From a virus: 26,031 nt of DNA. Below are positions 1 to 7,334 of this stretch, piece by piece (within the stretch, counting starts at the first letter, position 1; every line of letters begins with the position of its first letter). Under the pieces are notes generated by a model, which had not been told where the DNA came from, searched no databases, and worked only from the letters and a program-made list of their open reading frames with translations. The position numbers and the translations under genes were made by a program. Location: the IMG/VR virus record IMGVR_UViG_3300024417_000004, positions 1-26,031 of that record, one strand, 5' to 3'.

Positions 1-1439
1 ATGTTACGATATTGTGCGTAACTAGCCAGCAGCTTCTGCTCGTTGACTGCATTCATGATCTCAGGTTTAACCTGTGCAAGTGGTGCGATGTCCTGCATGA
101 ATGCGCTGATATCTGAAAGTCGTGTAGCAAATTGAGACTGCGACGCAGGGCTGGAGTAAGATACCTCTAAGGATGCGCCAGCCAAACTTGCTGGTTTCTC
201 TGGTAGTTCTCCAGCTCGGTCAAGAAGCTCAAACGTTGCCTCAATGGCAGGTCCGAGGTACTCGGTCTCCATGCGATTAAGTAGGGGAGCTAGTTGGTTG
301 AGCATCTGCCCACGTACGTCTTGAATCTCTGTGACACTCTGACGTTCCTTCTTCTCTTGACGGATGATCTGGTCAACAAAGAATGAACGGTTAACAGAGT
401 CACGATACATGCGGATCATCTCCATCACATATTGTGGTTGATTACCTGCCATGATAGGCGACGGCTTTTCACTGCCTGCCTCATGGAACATAATCTGACG
501 AGAGCCGTACTTCATAGGAAGCATAATGCTGTCCTCTTCGGCTGTCAGTGTAGGGAAGTTCAAGTACTCAGCAGATGTCAAAGCCTCCTTGACCATCTTG
601 TTGAGTGCGCGGATCTGTGACAGACACGAGAATGCAGGACCACGTCCGTACACTTCATCTGCGAGTTTAGACCAGCGAGGTACTAAGAATGTAAAATAGC
701 TAGAGCCACTTTCTTGCAGGGGCTCTTTTAAAGCAGGACACCAGTAAGTTACCTTGTAAGGTCGTCCCTTACCGACGCGGCTTCCCTTCTTGGCTGCCTT
801 GTCGGTGTTTGGCTCAATCGTGTAGATCAGCTCGTACTTATTATGTACAGAGTTATCCTTGTTGAAGCCTTGCATTCCTTCTACGTTCGGGAACGCCTGC
901 ATAAGCTGACGTGCTGTTTTGTAGCAACGGTAGTAGACGGTATCTACTGTGCCGTACTGGTCTGTGTCGAAAAACACATCTGCCAGTGGTCGAGAGCGAA
1001 AGTTAACAACGCCGTTAACTTCTGAGATCTGGACTGGAGACGTACCGTACGCCCCCACATCAAGAAAGCACTCGTGGCTTGAACTGTAGAACTGAGACTG
1101 CGGTAACGCAAACTCGTGAAAAATGCGGTCAGCTACGCCTTGGAGATACTGTGTCTCTTCTGGCGTTACATCAGCGTTAGCCCGATTAGTGATGCGAAGG
1201 TAAAACCAACGATCAGACTTCGGGATCAAGTTAGAGCTGAGCCCATTAGCAAACATCTGATTACACCACACAGCTGTATCATCGTACAGCTCCCGTGAAC
1301 CATCCTCTTGCATAGGAGTATGCCCGTGGTCGAACTTATCAGAGTTCGGACGGACATACTTCTGGGCATCATAGAACATGCTGTCGAGGTTAGACCTCAA
1401 CACCTTCAGCTCCGCGTATCGCTGCTGCAGTCTAACCAT
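1..1439 (-). CDS. Portal (head-tail connector) protein, partial at its C-terminal end
   Basis: The minus-strand frame is open from an ATG at 1439 to the window edge, giving about 479 residues without a stop. The protein resembles the T7-like head-tail connector family (Pfam Head-tail_con). It opens with a helical stretch (QQRYAELKVLRSNLDSMF), then has an EDGSRELYDDTAVWCNQMFA-type segment, a DVGAYGTSPVQI segment, an internal VYGRGPAF segment, and the SFFVDQIIRQEKKERQSVTE region typical of the family's C-terminal half. In the virion it forms the dodecameric portal through which DNA is packaged and ejected. The start overlaps the stop of the proline-rich gene upstream (TATATGGTTAG), which suggests translational coupling. 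The order terminase then portal on one strand fits a packaging and morphogenesis operon. The C-terminus lies outside the window. Confidence 0.85.
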   Translation of the reverse strand, partial: MVRLQQRYAELKVLRSNLDSMFYDAQKYVRPNSDKFDHGHTPMQEDGSRELYDDTAVWCNQMFANGLSSNLIPKSDRWFYLRITNRANADVTPEETQYLQGVADRIFHEFALPQSQFYSSSHECFLDVGAYGTSPVQISEVNGVVNFRSRPLADVFFDTDQYGTVDTVYYRCYKTARQLMQAFPNVEGMQGFNKDNSVHNKYELIYTIEPNTDKAAKKGSRVGKGRPYKVTYWCPALKEPLQESGSSYFTFLVPRWSKLADEVYGRGPAFSCLSQIRALNKMVKEALTSAEYLNFPTLTAEEDSIMLPMKYGSRQIMFHEAGSEKPSPIMAGNQPQYVMEMIRMYRDSVNRSFFVDQIIRQEKKERQSVTEIQDVRGQMLNQLAPLLNRMETEYLGPAIEATFELLDRAGELPEKPASLAGASLEVSYSSPASQSQFATRLSDISAFMQDIAPLAQVKPEIMNAVNEQKLLASYAQYRN

Positions 1440-1662
1440 ATAAGCTAGTACCACCGCCGAGTGTAGAACGTCCTGAGACTTTCTTCTTTGCAGCGGTTGC
1501 CTTACGAGGCAACGCAGCACTTGCGCCCATTAAACCTGTGGAAGTCACACGCGTAGAGGGTGTGGCTGCCTGCTTAACTGGTCTCCGCGCCAACGGCGTC
1601 GGAGGAGGGGGAGGCGCAGGAGGTGGTGGTGGAGGGGGTGGTCTTTTTGGTTTTGAGCCCAT
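1432..1662 (-). CDS. Proline-rich small phage protein
   Basis: This 76-residue protein starts MGSKPKRP and then carries runs of eight and five consecutive prolines (residues about 8-21). A basic Arg/Lys/Ala/Ser/Thr-rich C-terminal half follows. No enzyme motif or membrane segment is visible. It overlaps the upstream hypothetical gene by 89 bases in another frame and overlaps the portal start by a few bases, so it sits between terminase and portal in the packaging operon. A low-complexity, disordered virion-associated or portal-associated protein is plausible, but the function is unknown. Polyproline runs usually stall ribosomes and need EF-P. The overlap with the portal start supports it being translated. 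Confidence 0.6.
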   Translation of the reverse strand: MGSKPKRPPPPPPPPAPPPPPTPLARRPVKQAATPSTRVTSTGLMGASAALPRKATAAKKKVSGRSTLGGGTSLYG

Positions 1663-2041
1663 ATCTTGATATACGTTTTAAAGTTTCCCAACCGAAAAAT
1701 TTTTCTGAATTGGGATTATTCATCCTGTGGTATCTGTTAAACATGACCCTGTCAAGCGGAAACGGCGCAAGTTCAAAAAAGAGGGAAACTTTTTTAGAGG
1801 GGTCTCGGCTGGCAGCGTATGCAATCTTCCAGTACCGACCTTTCTCATCTTCAAGTACCTCCGCCATCAGCATGTAGGTTGGTGTGCTCCAGTAGTACCG
1901 TTCCGCTCCGTGCGGACAGTTGATGTAGTAGTCCTGTAACCACACGAACTCCTGTCCCTGTGTGTGGTAGAGAACAACAGCCTCGTCCATCAAGGACAGT
2001 CGGTAGTCTTTACCAACTGATGTTTGCAACTTGGTACTCAT
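1574..2041 (-). CDS. Hypothetical phage protein between terminase and portal genes
   Basis: This is a 155-residue protein that I do not recognise. Residues 1-130 look globular and rich in aromatics (GQEFVWLQDYYINCP, GAERYYWSTPTYMLMAEVLE, EKFFGWETLKRISRYGL). The last 25 residues are a Ser/Thr-rich low-complexity tail that is read out of the same DNA as the proline tract of the next gene. The ATG at 2041 lies 32 bases inside the end of the terminase gene, so it is probably translated by coupling. Its place between large terminase and portal suggests a packaging or capsid-associated role, which is inference from position only. Confidence 0.65.
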   Translation of the reverse strand: MSTKLQTSVGKDYRLSLMDEAVVLYHTQGQEFVWLQDYYINCPHGAERYYWSTPTYMLMAEVLEDEKGRYWKIAYAASRDPSKKVSLFFELAPFPLDRVMFNRYHRMNNPNSEKFFGWETLKRISRYGLKTKKTTPSTTTSCASPSSDAVGAETS

Positions 2042-3323
2042 GCTTGGTCTTCTTCTTGTCTAGCTTCGGCTGCTTGAGCCCAACCGCCAGCGTCCTAAAA
2101 GCGTCTGCTCCGTGAGAGTTGGAATCATGGACAGGCGTTTTTCTAAACACACCACGGGAGCTGTCAAACTCCTTGTGGTATCCCTTCAAAGCTTCGATAC
2201 CTGCGTAGCAGTCTGTCTTTGAAAACCAACACTTCGGCAGAATGTTGCGGACGGCTTCGATGCCGTCAATGATCGACAGCTTCTTGACTGTCGTAAATTT
2301 TAAGCCAAGTCCTCTGGCTGTCTCTAGGCGTGACTTACCTGTTCCAAGTTCACGCACCTTGATGTCGTGCGGGGCATAATGCTTTCCGTACGTCACATCT
2401 TTCTGGACTGACCACTTGTGCAACTCACGTGCATAGTGCGGCAGACCTTCCCCGCTATTCTCGTAGTAGTTTACGATTCGTATCTCACTTCGATATAGCT
2501 GGACAAACCAAATGGTTGTTGCGTCGTCCATTCCCAAGTCCCACGCCGTGTGCACTGGAAGTAGGGGATCGACCGCAATAGTATCAATGATCCTCTTGTC
2601 CCTGTACGCCTTGTTGATCTGCGCTCCGTAGTACGCCCCTTCGACTGGTGTCTTGAACGAACACATGTACTCCGACTGGAATCGGGCTTCGTTGTTCAGC
2701 TCGTTCCGAGCCTTGCGAAGTTCGTCAGGGGCAATCGCCTTCGTGTCCTTGACCGACAGGTGACTGCTGTACCATGTGCTGTCGGCTTTTGCTTTCAGCA
2801 GCATCTTATAGAAGTGATTCTCACCACGGGGTGTTCCGTTGAACAAAGCCCAGCCGCCGTTCTCTGCAAGGATGGGGTTAATCAACTGCCACGCCGATGG
2901 GTCAGAGATACTGTACTCAGAGAACACCACGCCGATGGGGTTCGCGCCCACCATTTTATCGGGGTCGTCAGAGCCCATGAGCTGGATGATCGAGCCATTC
3001 TTCAGGTGAATGCGCATCTCCTGCTCACTTTTCTTCTCGACTAGCTCCCTTGGGAAGTAGTCGATAAACTTCTTGCCCTCGCCAGTCATGCCGTTCCATA
3101 CGATTCGGCGTGCCTGATTGCCGTAGGGCAACACATACCAGTAAGTGCCAACACGCTGCAATGCCTTGATTGCAACAATGTTCACGCAGGTCAGATCCTT
3201 ACCTGCACGACGATGCCAAGCGACTACCGCCCGTAGGCTCCGCTTCTTCTGAGACATGTATTTCAGTAGGGGGAGCTGGTACGGTCGCGGCTCCCACCCC
3301 TGTGCAGGTACACTAATATTCAT
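2010..3323 (-). CDS. Terminase large subunit (packaging ATPase and nuclease)
   Basis: This 437-residue protein is the motor that packages DNA into the prohead through the portal. An N-terminal EPRPYQLPLL segment acts as the adenine-binding Q region. Walker A is WHRRAGKD at residues 36-43 and Walker B is GVVFSEYS at 131-138. A FNGTPRG coupling segment lies at 161-167. The RNase H-like nuclease domain starts at AWDLGMDDATT (Asp262, Asp266, Asp267) and ends with a HGADAFR motif near the C-terminus, so both domains look intact. Length is normal for a short podovirus large terminase. The ATG at 3323 overlaps the preceding gene by 11 bases. The genes on either side are packaging genes on the same strand. 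Confidence 0.92.
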   Translation of the reverse strand: MNISVPAQGWEPRPYQLPLLKYMSQKKRSLRAVVAWHRRAGKDLTCVNIVAIKALQRVGTYWYVLPYGNQARRIVWNGMTGEGKKFIDYFPRELVEKKSEQEMRIHLKNGSIIQLMGSDDPDKMVGANPIGVVFSEYSISDPSAWQLINPILAENGGWALFNGTPRGENHFYKMLLKAKADSTWYSSHLSVKDTKAIAPDELRKARNELNNEARFQSEYMCSFKTPVEGAYYGAQINKAYRDKRIIDTIAVDPLLPVHTAWDLGMDDATTIWFVQLYRSEIRIVNYYENSGEGLPHYARELHKWSVQKDVTYGKHYAPHDIKVRELGTGKSRLETARGLGLKFTTVKKLSIIDGIEAVRNILPKCWFSKTDCYAGIEALKGYHKEFDSSRGVFRKTPVHDSNSHGADAFRTLAVGLKQPKLDKKKTKHEYQVANISW

Positions 3324-3567
3324 CTATATCGTCGAGGTCGTCTTCGTCTAGTTCACTCCACTCCCAGTCATCATCCATCGCCCCACCATCACTGATGAAG
3401 TTCTCGTGATACTTGACTGCTGAATTTAGTAGACCAGCTGCAGCATAAGGATCGCTGAAACGTACGTCGTACGCTAGGGGAGACTCATCGTCAGACGCTA
3501 TGACTACATAGTGTCGGAAATGCTCTCCTAGTACGGCGACCGCCTGCTCAATTGGTTCAAGACTCAT
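3313..3567 (-). CDS. Small acidic hypothetical protein
   Basis: This is an 84-residue protein with a strongly acidic C-terminus (DDDWEWSELDEDDLDDIDEY). I chose the ATG at 3567 because an SD-like AGGAAG lies seven bases upstream. A GTG at 3582 is an in-frame alternative adding five residues. The N-terminal half reads SLEPIEQAVAVLGEHFRHYV and ends in an AAGLLNSAVKYHE helix. It lies between the putative small and large terminase genes and overlaps both, so it is probably part of the packaging operon. The family is not recognised. Such acidic small proteins often bind basic partners, but nothing in the sequence identifies one. Confidence 0.65.
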   Translation of the reverse strand: MSLEPIEQAVAVLGEHFRHYVVIASDDESPLAYDVRFSDPYAAAGLLNSAVKYHENFISDGGAMDDDWEWSELDEDDLDDIDEY

Positions 3568-4093
3568 TTTTTTCTTCCTCACTTAGAAACTCACCATATC
3601 CCTCGTCATTGTCAAGCACTTCTCCGTCAACTGCGGTCGCTAGGTCAGCTTTTGCCACCTTACTGTAGTCCACAGTCATTATCTTCATCTCGCCTGTAAT
3701 GTTCTGCTGGACATCCACGCTCTTGAGCTTGGGCTGTGTATAACTGGCAAGTTCTTTCCAAATAGATATCTTCTCCTTGAGAGGTACTTCCGAATTAGTT
3801 GTGTAACTCATCAGCTCCTCAATCGGATTGATGCCTTTATCTGCAAACATTGCAAGAAGCGCCTTCCGCTGCTGGGCAGGGGTTGGTGCTTGGCTCATCA
3901 TTTCTAGGAACTGTTGCTTGATGGTGAGATCCTTCTCCACCTTAACCAACTCCTTCTGGGCTTTCTTCATGTCCTCTTCTGCTTTCATACGTTTACGATG
4001 ACACCTTGTCCTTTTGGCATTTTGTTGTTTAACTACCTGCTTGGGTTTCTTACCTGCAGCATAGGTTCGTCCATCTGGTTTCTTGGTCGGCAC
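3557..4093 (-). CDS. Putative terminase small subunit
   Basis: This is a 178-residue protein, starting at a GTG at 4093 since no ATG is in frame. It has a very basic N-terminus (TKKPDGRTYAAGKKPKQVVK), a charged helical stretch at about 35-70 likely to form a coiled coil, and a segment KEKISIWKELASYTQPKLKS at about 104-123. That segment resembles the region of phage small terminases in which a helix precedes 'YxxPKLKSVD'. The tail is acidic. It is the first gene of the minus-strand packaging operon, directly upstream of large terminase, where small terminase usually sits. The assignment is therefore from position plus weak sequence resemblance. Alternative: a scaffold-like or DNA-binding accessory protein. 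Confidence 0.5.
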   Translation of the reverse strand: MPTKKPDGRTYAAGKKPKQVVKQQNAKRTRCHRKRMKAEEDMKKAQKELVKVEKDLTIKQQFLEMMSQAPTPAQQRKALLAMFADKGINPIEELMSYTTNSEVPLKEKISIWKELASYTQPKLKSVDVQQNITGEMKIMTVDYSKVAKADLATAVDGEVLDNDEGYGEFLSEEEKNES

Positions 4094-4131
4094 TTATGTA
4101 TGTAAAAACTATAGTGAACATAATGTCAAGT

Positions 4132-4383
4132 CTGTCACACTTATCACACTTGCATCACACTTTTTTAGGGGGGGTGTGACTAACTTTATTATATGAGTAA
4201 TAAGGACTTAGGGAATCTGTCACACAAATCACACTTTATTAGGGGGGGTAGTGCAAGCAAGTAGTAGGGGGTCAGAAAAAGTGTGATTTGTGTGATGAAT
4301 TACGTAAGTCGTTGGTAAAGGTACTGTTTAATAAGTCACACTTGTACTCAAAAAGTGTGATACAAGTGTGATAAGTGTGACAG
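4132..4383. promoter_or_regulatory. Nested inverted-repeat array of TCACAC/GTGTGA elements
   Basis: Twelve copies of the hexamer TCACAC or its complement lie within 250 bases. Plus-strand copies start at 4135, 4144, 4155, 4220, 4229 and 4336. Reverse copies start at 4174, 4281, 4290, 4355, 4366 and 4375. The outer arms 4132-4165 and 4350-4383 are inverted repeats of 34 bases with one mismatch. The inner arms 4220-4237 and 4278-4295 are perfect 18-base inverted repeats. Spacing inside clusters is 9 or 11 bases. G-tracts follow several copies. The array sits between the minus-strand packaging operon and the plus-strand genes. It could be a replication origin, a cooperative repressor/activator site or a cruciform-forming element. 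The sequence does not decide among these. Confidence 0.7.
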
Positions 4384-4861
4384 ATTTAGCAATAATTGCC
4401 AATACCTGTGAACACCTGTGCACTAGATCACCCAAATTCCTGAAAATTGAAAATTGGATTCGCAGGTAGGGACTCCTTGTTTGGTTCCGTTTCGATTTCC
4501 CCCAGTGGGGGGGACCCTTGACCCTGTCGCTTGAACCTCGTCTCCGTTCGTAGTGTACCCCCACCCCCAGATTCCTCGCCCAAAGTTACCCTGATCCACG
4601 GATTCTTTGTCAAGTTACCTTCATCCATGCCCAAGACCACGGAACGTTGACCCACTATCCATGACCCTCCAGACCCCACGACCTTTGGCGCAACCAACAG
4701 TGACGATCTAAGTCGTTGGTCGTCATGACCTTGTCTCCGCTTCGGGCTCCCGCACCAACAACCACGGCTCTCCAGCCACCCTATCTTGCACCTTCCAAGC
4801 CGCAACCCACGGCTCTGCAAGCACTTGCACCCCACAACCACCATACAACACCAACACACCA
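4384..4861. other. Non-coding stretch in the control region
   Basis: No gene here is convincing on either strand. The minus strand is G-rich. Short features are a CCCCC-AGT-GGGGG hairpin near 4499-4513 and two copies of TAAGTCGTTGGT-like sequence (about 4304-4315 and 4709-4720). There are also imperfect repeats of the type CCACGGCTCTsCA around 4762-4817. The open minus-strand frame at 4428-4862 has low-complexity composition. I regard it as non-coding, possibly decayed sequence of the same origin as the pseudogene copy to its right. Confidence 0.45.
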
Positions 4862-5194
4862 TTCAGCAGGGGAACTTTTCAGCCTTCCCCCTTGCTGAAG
4901 CTTGCCAAGTGATCGACGACTGCGCCCATCCAGCCCTTCGCTCCAGCTCATACGTCACTAGCAACGTCAGTGCCACGTCTGAGCTCCTCGTCGCGCCAGA
5001 CCAGTAACACTTGCCCCGTCTGAGCCACGACCTGAGCTTGGGCTCTTTGTTCCCGCGTCTTGCAGCCCAACGTCGACGACGACGCCTTCGTTATGGATCC
5101 ACGTCACTGTTGTATCTGCTCCTTCGTCACTTTTTCCGTATAAGATGTTTTTATGAGTTCTAGCTCGACATTGCTCACTCGTAATTGTCAATGG
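4862..5194 (-). pseudogene. Decayed inverted copy of the 5296-5620 transcription unit
   Basis: Read on the minus strand, this stretch aligns along its whole length with 5296-5620 on the plus strand. Matches include the leader (CCATTGACAATTAC, GTGAGCAATGTCG, CATAAAAACAT), then GATACAACAGT and CCATAACGAAGGCGT in the gene, GGTCTGGC-CGACG and CTCAGACGTGGCAC further on, and the terminator hairpin (GGCTGAAAAGT between the arms). The start codon of the intact gene is lost, a six-base insertion lies after the ACAGTGAC block, and the frame is broken before the end. The conserved reading frame survives only in part (DTTVTWIHNEGVVVDVG). It is a non-functional or at least strongly altered paralogue. An inverted duplication followed by decay is the simplest account. 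Confidence 0.8.
4864..4897 (-). terminator. Terminator-like hairpin of the decayed copy
   Basis: CAGCAGGGG pairs with CCCCCTTGCTG across an AACTTTTCAGCCTT loop. Read on the minus strand it matches the hairpin after the intact gene at 5591-5616, including the GGCTGAAAAGT loop. There is no T-run after it on the minus strand, so termination is uncertain. Confidence 0.5.
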
Positions 5195-5295
5195 ATTGCT
5201 GTGAAATTTATGCTTAGGGTCGTTCCTCCTCCTAAGCATGCTCATACGCCCCGACAAACAAGTTTGTTCGGTGGCGATGGCTAAATTTTCCCCGA

Positions 5296-5350
5296 CCATT
5301 AACAATTACTCTTTGGGTGAGCAATGTCGCTCTAGAACACATAAAAACAT
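5296..5350 (+). promoter_or_regulatory. Duplicated conserved leader upstream of the 76-residue gene
   Basis: The blocks CCATTAACAATTAC, GTGAGCAATGTCG, CTAGAAC and CATAAAAACAT recur in the same order on the minus strand at about 5194-5140, in front of the decayed copy. In that copy the first block reads TTGACAATTAC, a good -35-like hexamer. No canonical -10 is seen at the usual spacing. The leader lacks a Shine-Dalgarno sequence. It probably contains the promoter and translation signals of this unit. Confidence 0.45.
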
Positions 5351-5581
5351 ATGAAAAAAGATAACAAAGTATCCGATACAACAGTAACCCATAACGAAGG
5401 CGTAGTAGTAGCCGTCGGTCCACAATCCACGGACAAAGAGTACCCAATCACAGTTCGCAGCACAGACGGCGAGTATTACAAGGTCTGGCACGACGCATCA
5501 CTCAGACGTGGCACGTCCGTCACGATTGACGAAGTGATCTGGGCAAACGGCTGGAAGGACACATTCCTCGTAACTTGCTAA
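5351..5581 (+). CDS. Small hypothetical protein, intact member of the duplicated pair
   Basis: This is a 76-residue soluble protein, unrecognised. It reads as a beta-rich small domain (DTTVTHNEGVVVAVG, EYPITVRSTDGEYYKVWH, TSVTIDEVIWANGWKDTFLV), reminiscent of a small SH3-like or OB-like barrel, though this is only a reading of strand patterns. It is a single-gene unit: its own leader is at 5296-5350 and a strong hairpin terminator follows at 5591-5620. An inverted decayed copy lies just upstream. Being the first gene of the plus-strand side next to the control region, it may be expressed early. Confidence 0.7.
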   Translation: MKKDNKVSDTTVTHNEGVVVAVGPQSTDKEYPITVRSTDGEYYKVWHDASLRRGTSVTIDEVIWANGWKDTFLVTC

Positions 5582-5590
5582 GCCTCAGCG

Positions 5591-5620
5591 GCAGGGGGGC
5601 TGAAAAGTCCCCCTGCTTTC
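5591..5620 (+). terminator. Intrinsic terminator after the 76-residue gene
   Basis: GCAGGGGG (5591-5598) pairs with CCCCCTGC (5609-5616) across a loop containing CTGAAAAGT, and TTTC follows. It begins ten bases after the stop codon. The same element, inverted and partly changed, ends the decayed copy at 4864-4897. Confidence 0.75.
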
Positions 5621-5730
5621 TGGTGTTAAACCAACAGACACCCCCACACAAGATATACTACAAGCTATACCAATCATAGATAACAAAAGAGAGGTTATAG
5701 TGATTCTAATAACAATAACACACACATACA

Positions 5731-6681
5731 ATGCAAATCGAAATACAAGAAATCATCACTGAAATCAACTCCACTGAACGTTACTCTGACGAGAACAAAG
5801 CAGCATGGAGATCCCTGTTCCAAGCAGCTAAGCAACACGCCTACAAGATACGTACTCGTAACAAGTACACCCGTACAGGCATCAGAGTACCTCGCGACAC
5901 TGACGAAATCATGGTCTCCATCATCGTAGACCAGTGGATGGCAGAGTACAATGACCACTACATCGAGCACTCCAGCCCACAAGACGATCGCCAAACAGGT
6001 GACTGCAGCTGCGTACAAGCACTAGAGCAAGCAGCCAAAAATGAAGCCATCGCAGCCATCCAAGAAGTGTTCACTGACGACGACAACACGCTAAGCAGAG
6101 TAATTGTACGAGAACGTCTCTACGATCAAATAGCTGGATCAGCACCACGACTAGCTAACTTCCTCAAACACGCATCCGACCAATGGCTTGCAGACAACGC
6201 CTCTGAGATCGTAAGCAAAGCTATTCGCTACACCAACTGCGACATCACAGCTCACATATCCCACGAACACACCAATGAGCGAAATAATCTACACTATTCA
6301 GAGTACGAGTCACTAGAAGCAGCCGACCAACAAGCTATGACAGATGAGTACGCTGAGTCCTTCTATCAAGACCCAGAGTGTGACCCAGATGACGCCCGCT
6401 TCATCGGTACACCACCACGTAGTGACGACTGGGACGACAAGATGCGCTCCAACCACGTTGACCGCAAACGTGGATCAGGAGGTGTACTCAGTGGTCTCTA
6501 CACCAACAGCCTCCCAGAACCCAGCTACTACAGCAAAGAAGCTCGTAATCGCTTACGCATGTCCTACCTAGATTCAGATAACAAAGTAGATATTGAAGTA
6601 GGCTCTTGGATGAAGAGAACGGATCCTCTCCGTCGCAAACGTCTAGTAGCTAATCGTATCAAAACTAACATCGAAGCATAA
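5731..6681 (+). CDS. Hypothetical phage protein, 316 residues
   Basis: I do not recognise a family. The N-terminal 150 residues look helical (MQIEIQEIITEIN, NKAAWRSLFQAAKQHAYKIR, CVQALEQAAKNEAIAAIQEV). The middle is acidic and His/Asn-rich (about 195-225). The C-terminal part is basic (NHVDRKRGSGG, DPLRRKRLVANRIKTN), which could bind nucleic acid. Codon use and lack of long shadow frames support a real gene. The start has no SD, with an ACACATACAATG context like other genes here. It precedes a membrane protein and the Ubl cassette on the same strand, but hairpins at 7098-7180 separate it from the Ubl gene. Confidence 0.65.
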   Translation: MQIEIQEIITEINSTERYSDENKAAWRSLFQAAKQHAYKIRTRNKYTRTGIRVPRDTDEIMVSIIVDQWMAEYNDHYIEHSSPQDDRQTGDCSCVQALEQAAKNEAIAAIQEVFTDDDNTLSRVIVRERLYDQIAGSAPRLANFLKHASDQWLADNASEIVSKAIRYTNCDITAHISHEHTNERNNLHYSEYESLEAADQQAMTDEYAESFYQDPECDPDDARFIGTPPRSDDWDDKMRSNHVDRKRGSGGVLSGLYTNSLPEPSYYSKEARNRLRMSYLDSDNKVDIEVGSWMKRTDPLRRKRLVANRIKTNIEA

Positions 6682-6687
6682 ACAATC

Positions 6688-7032
6688 ATGGAAATCGTAA
6701 TCTTTTCATTCATCTCAGCACTAGGTCTACTCCTAGTGCTGACCCGTACGCTTGGTCTAAAGCGTACCCTAAAAATAAGAAAGATGTTGGATGTGATTGT
6801 GACGTTTGGCGTACCTGTCCTATTCACAGGTACGTTCAGCGGCATGATCACCGCGTTCTTTACAGGTCTTTGGTTTACATTACTTACCTGCTTACTCCAA
6901 GTAATTGTAAACCCACATCAGTATCCTCTGCTGGCAGCATCAGGATCTTATGGTAAGCAAGAAGACAACACAAACAGTTCTGAGGGTAATCGTCCCTCTC
7001 GCTCTCGACGTTCTAAAGTGTGCCCTCACTAG
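6688..7032 (+). CDS. Small membrane protein
   Basis: This 114-residue protein has hydrophobic segments at about 2-22 (IVIFSFISALGLLLVL), 35-55 (DVIVTFGVPVLFTGTFSGMI) and 56-75 (FFTGLWFTLLTCLLQVIV). They are separated by a short basic loop (RTLGLKRTLKIRK). The polar tail is rich in Ser, Asn and Arg and is likely cytoplasmic or periplasmic by topology. It starts six bases after the previous stop. No lysis or transporter motif is visible. Phage membrane proteins of this size are often early host-takeover or superinfection-exclusion factors, but that is a guess. Confidence 0.7.
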   Translation: MEIVIFSFISALGLLLVLTRTLGLKRTLKIRKMLDVIVTFGVPVLFTGTFSGMITAFFTGLWFTLLTCLLQVIVNPHQYPLLAASGSYGKQEDNTNSSEGNRPSRSRRSKVCPH

Positions 7033-7334
7033 ATATACGTTCAGAGTTTTAAGAGACAGTGATAATCGGAGACGACATCAGAACTATTAGTACAAAAGTA
7101 GCCCTTGGTTGTGATCACAGAGAGATGATCAAGGGCTACCCAGCTTTAGAAAAGCAGCCTGCCCCTAGAGACAGGCTGCTAAACCAAGTAACAATACAAT
7201 AACAACACAATCAAACCGTAACGACCCGACTGTAAAAAACAGTATGTGTGTCAAAGGTATACCTGTCAATAACAATTTAGATATTTTTGGACTCAAGTGA
7301 GTCTGAACAACAAGAACCAAGTAATAATAACAAA
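7033..7334 (+). other. Structured intergenic region ahead of the Ubl gene
   Basis: It contains no gene. Two perfect stem-loops lie in tandem: GTAGCCCTTG (7098-7107) with CAAGGGCTAC (7130-7139), and AGCAGCCTG (7153-7161) with CAGGCTGCT (7172-7180). Neither is followed by a T-run, so they could be processing or RNA-stability structures as well as terminators. A small ACTGT-AAAAA-ACAGT hairpin and an AT-rich stretch (ATTTAGATATTTTTGG) follow before the Ubl ATG at 7335 and could hold a promoter. Confidence 0.6.

Noticed and set aside
432-1298. Plus-strand open frames opposite the portal gene
   Set aside because: The minus strand carries one long continuous portal-like frame from 1439; the short plus-strand frames have no recognisable protein features.
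4090-4130. T7-type promoter based on CACTATAG near the start of the minus-strand operon
   Set aside because: Only eight bases agree with the T7 consensus, no other good copies were found in the window, and no phage RNA polymerase gene is visible here.
4132-4383. CRISPR array
   Set aside because: The repeats are only 6-9 bases long, occur in both orientations and have no regular spacers; no cas genes are present.
4428-4862. A 144-residue minus-strand frame in the control region
   Set aside because: Composition is Gly/Ser/Arg/Trp low-complexity with no domain. A third decayed copy of the 76-residue gene was considered (short resemblance around NLTKNPWIRVTLGEES) but the nucleotide match was not convincing.
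4967-5305. A 112-residue minus-strand gene
   Set aside because: Its only meaningful part is homologous to the intact 76-residue gene and is frame-broken; it starts in non-homologous sequence between the two copies, so it is treated as part of a pseudogene.
7287-7334. Longer Ubl starting at TTG 7287
   Set aside because: The extra 16 residues are low-complexity Ser/Glu/Gln/Asn, and the ATG at 7335 has the same leader type as other genes here.
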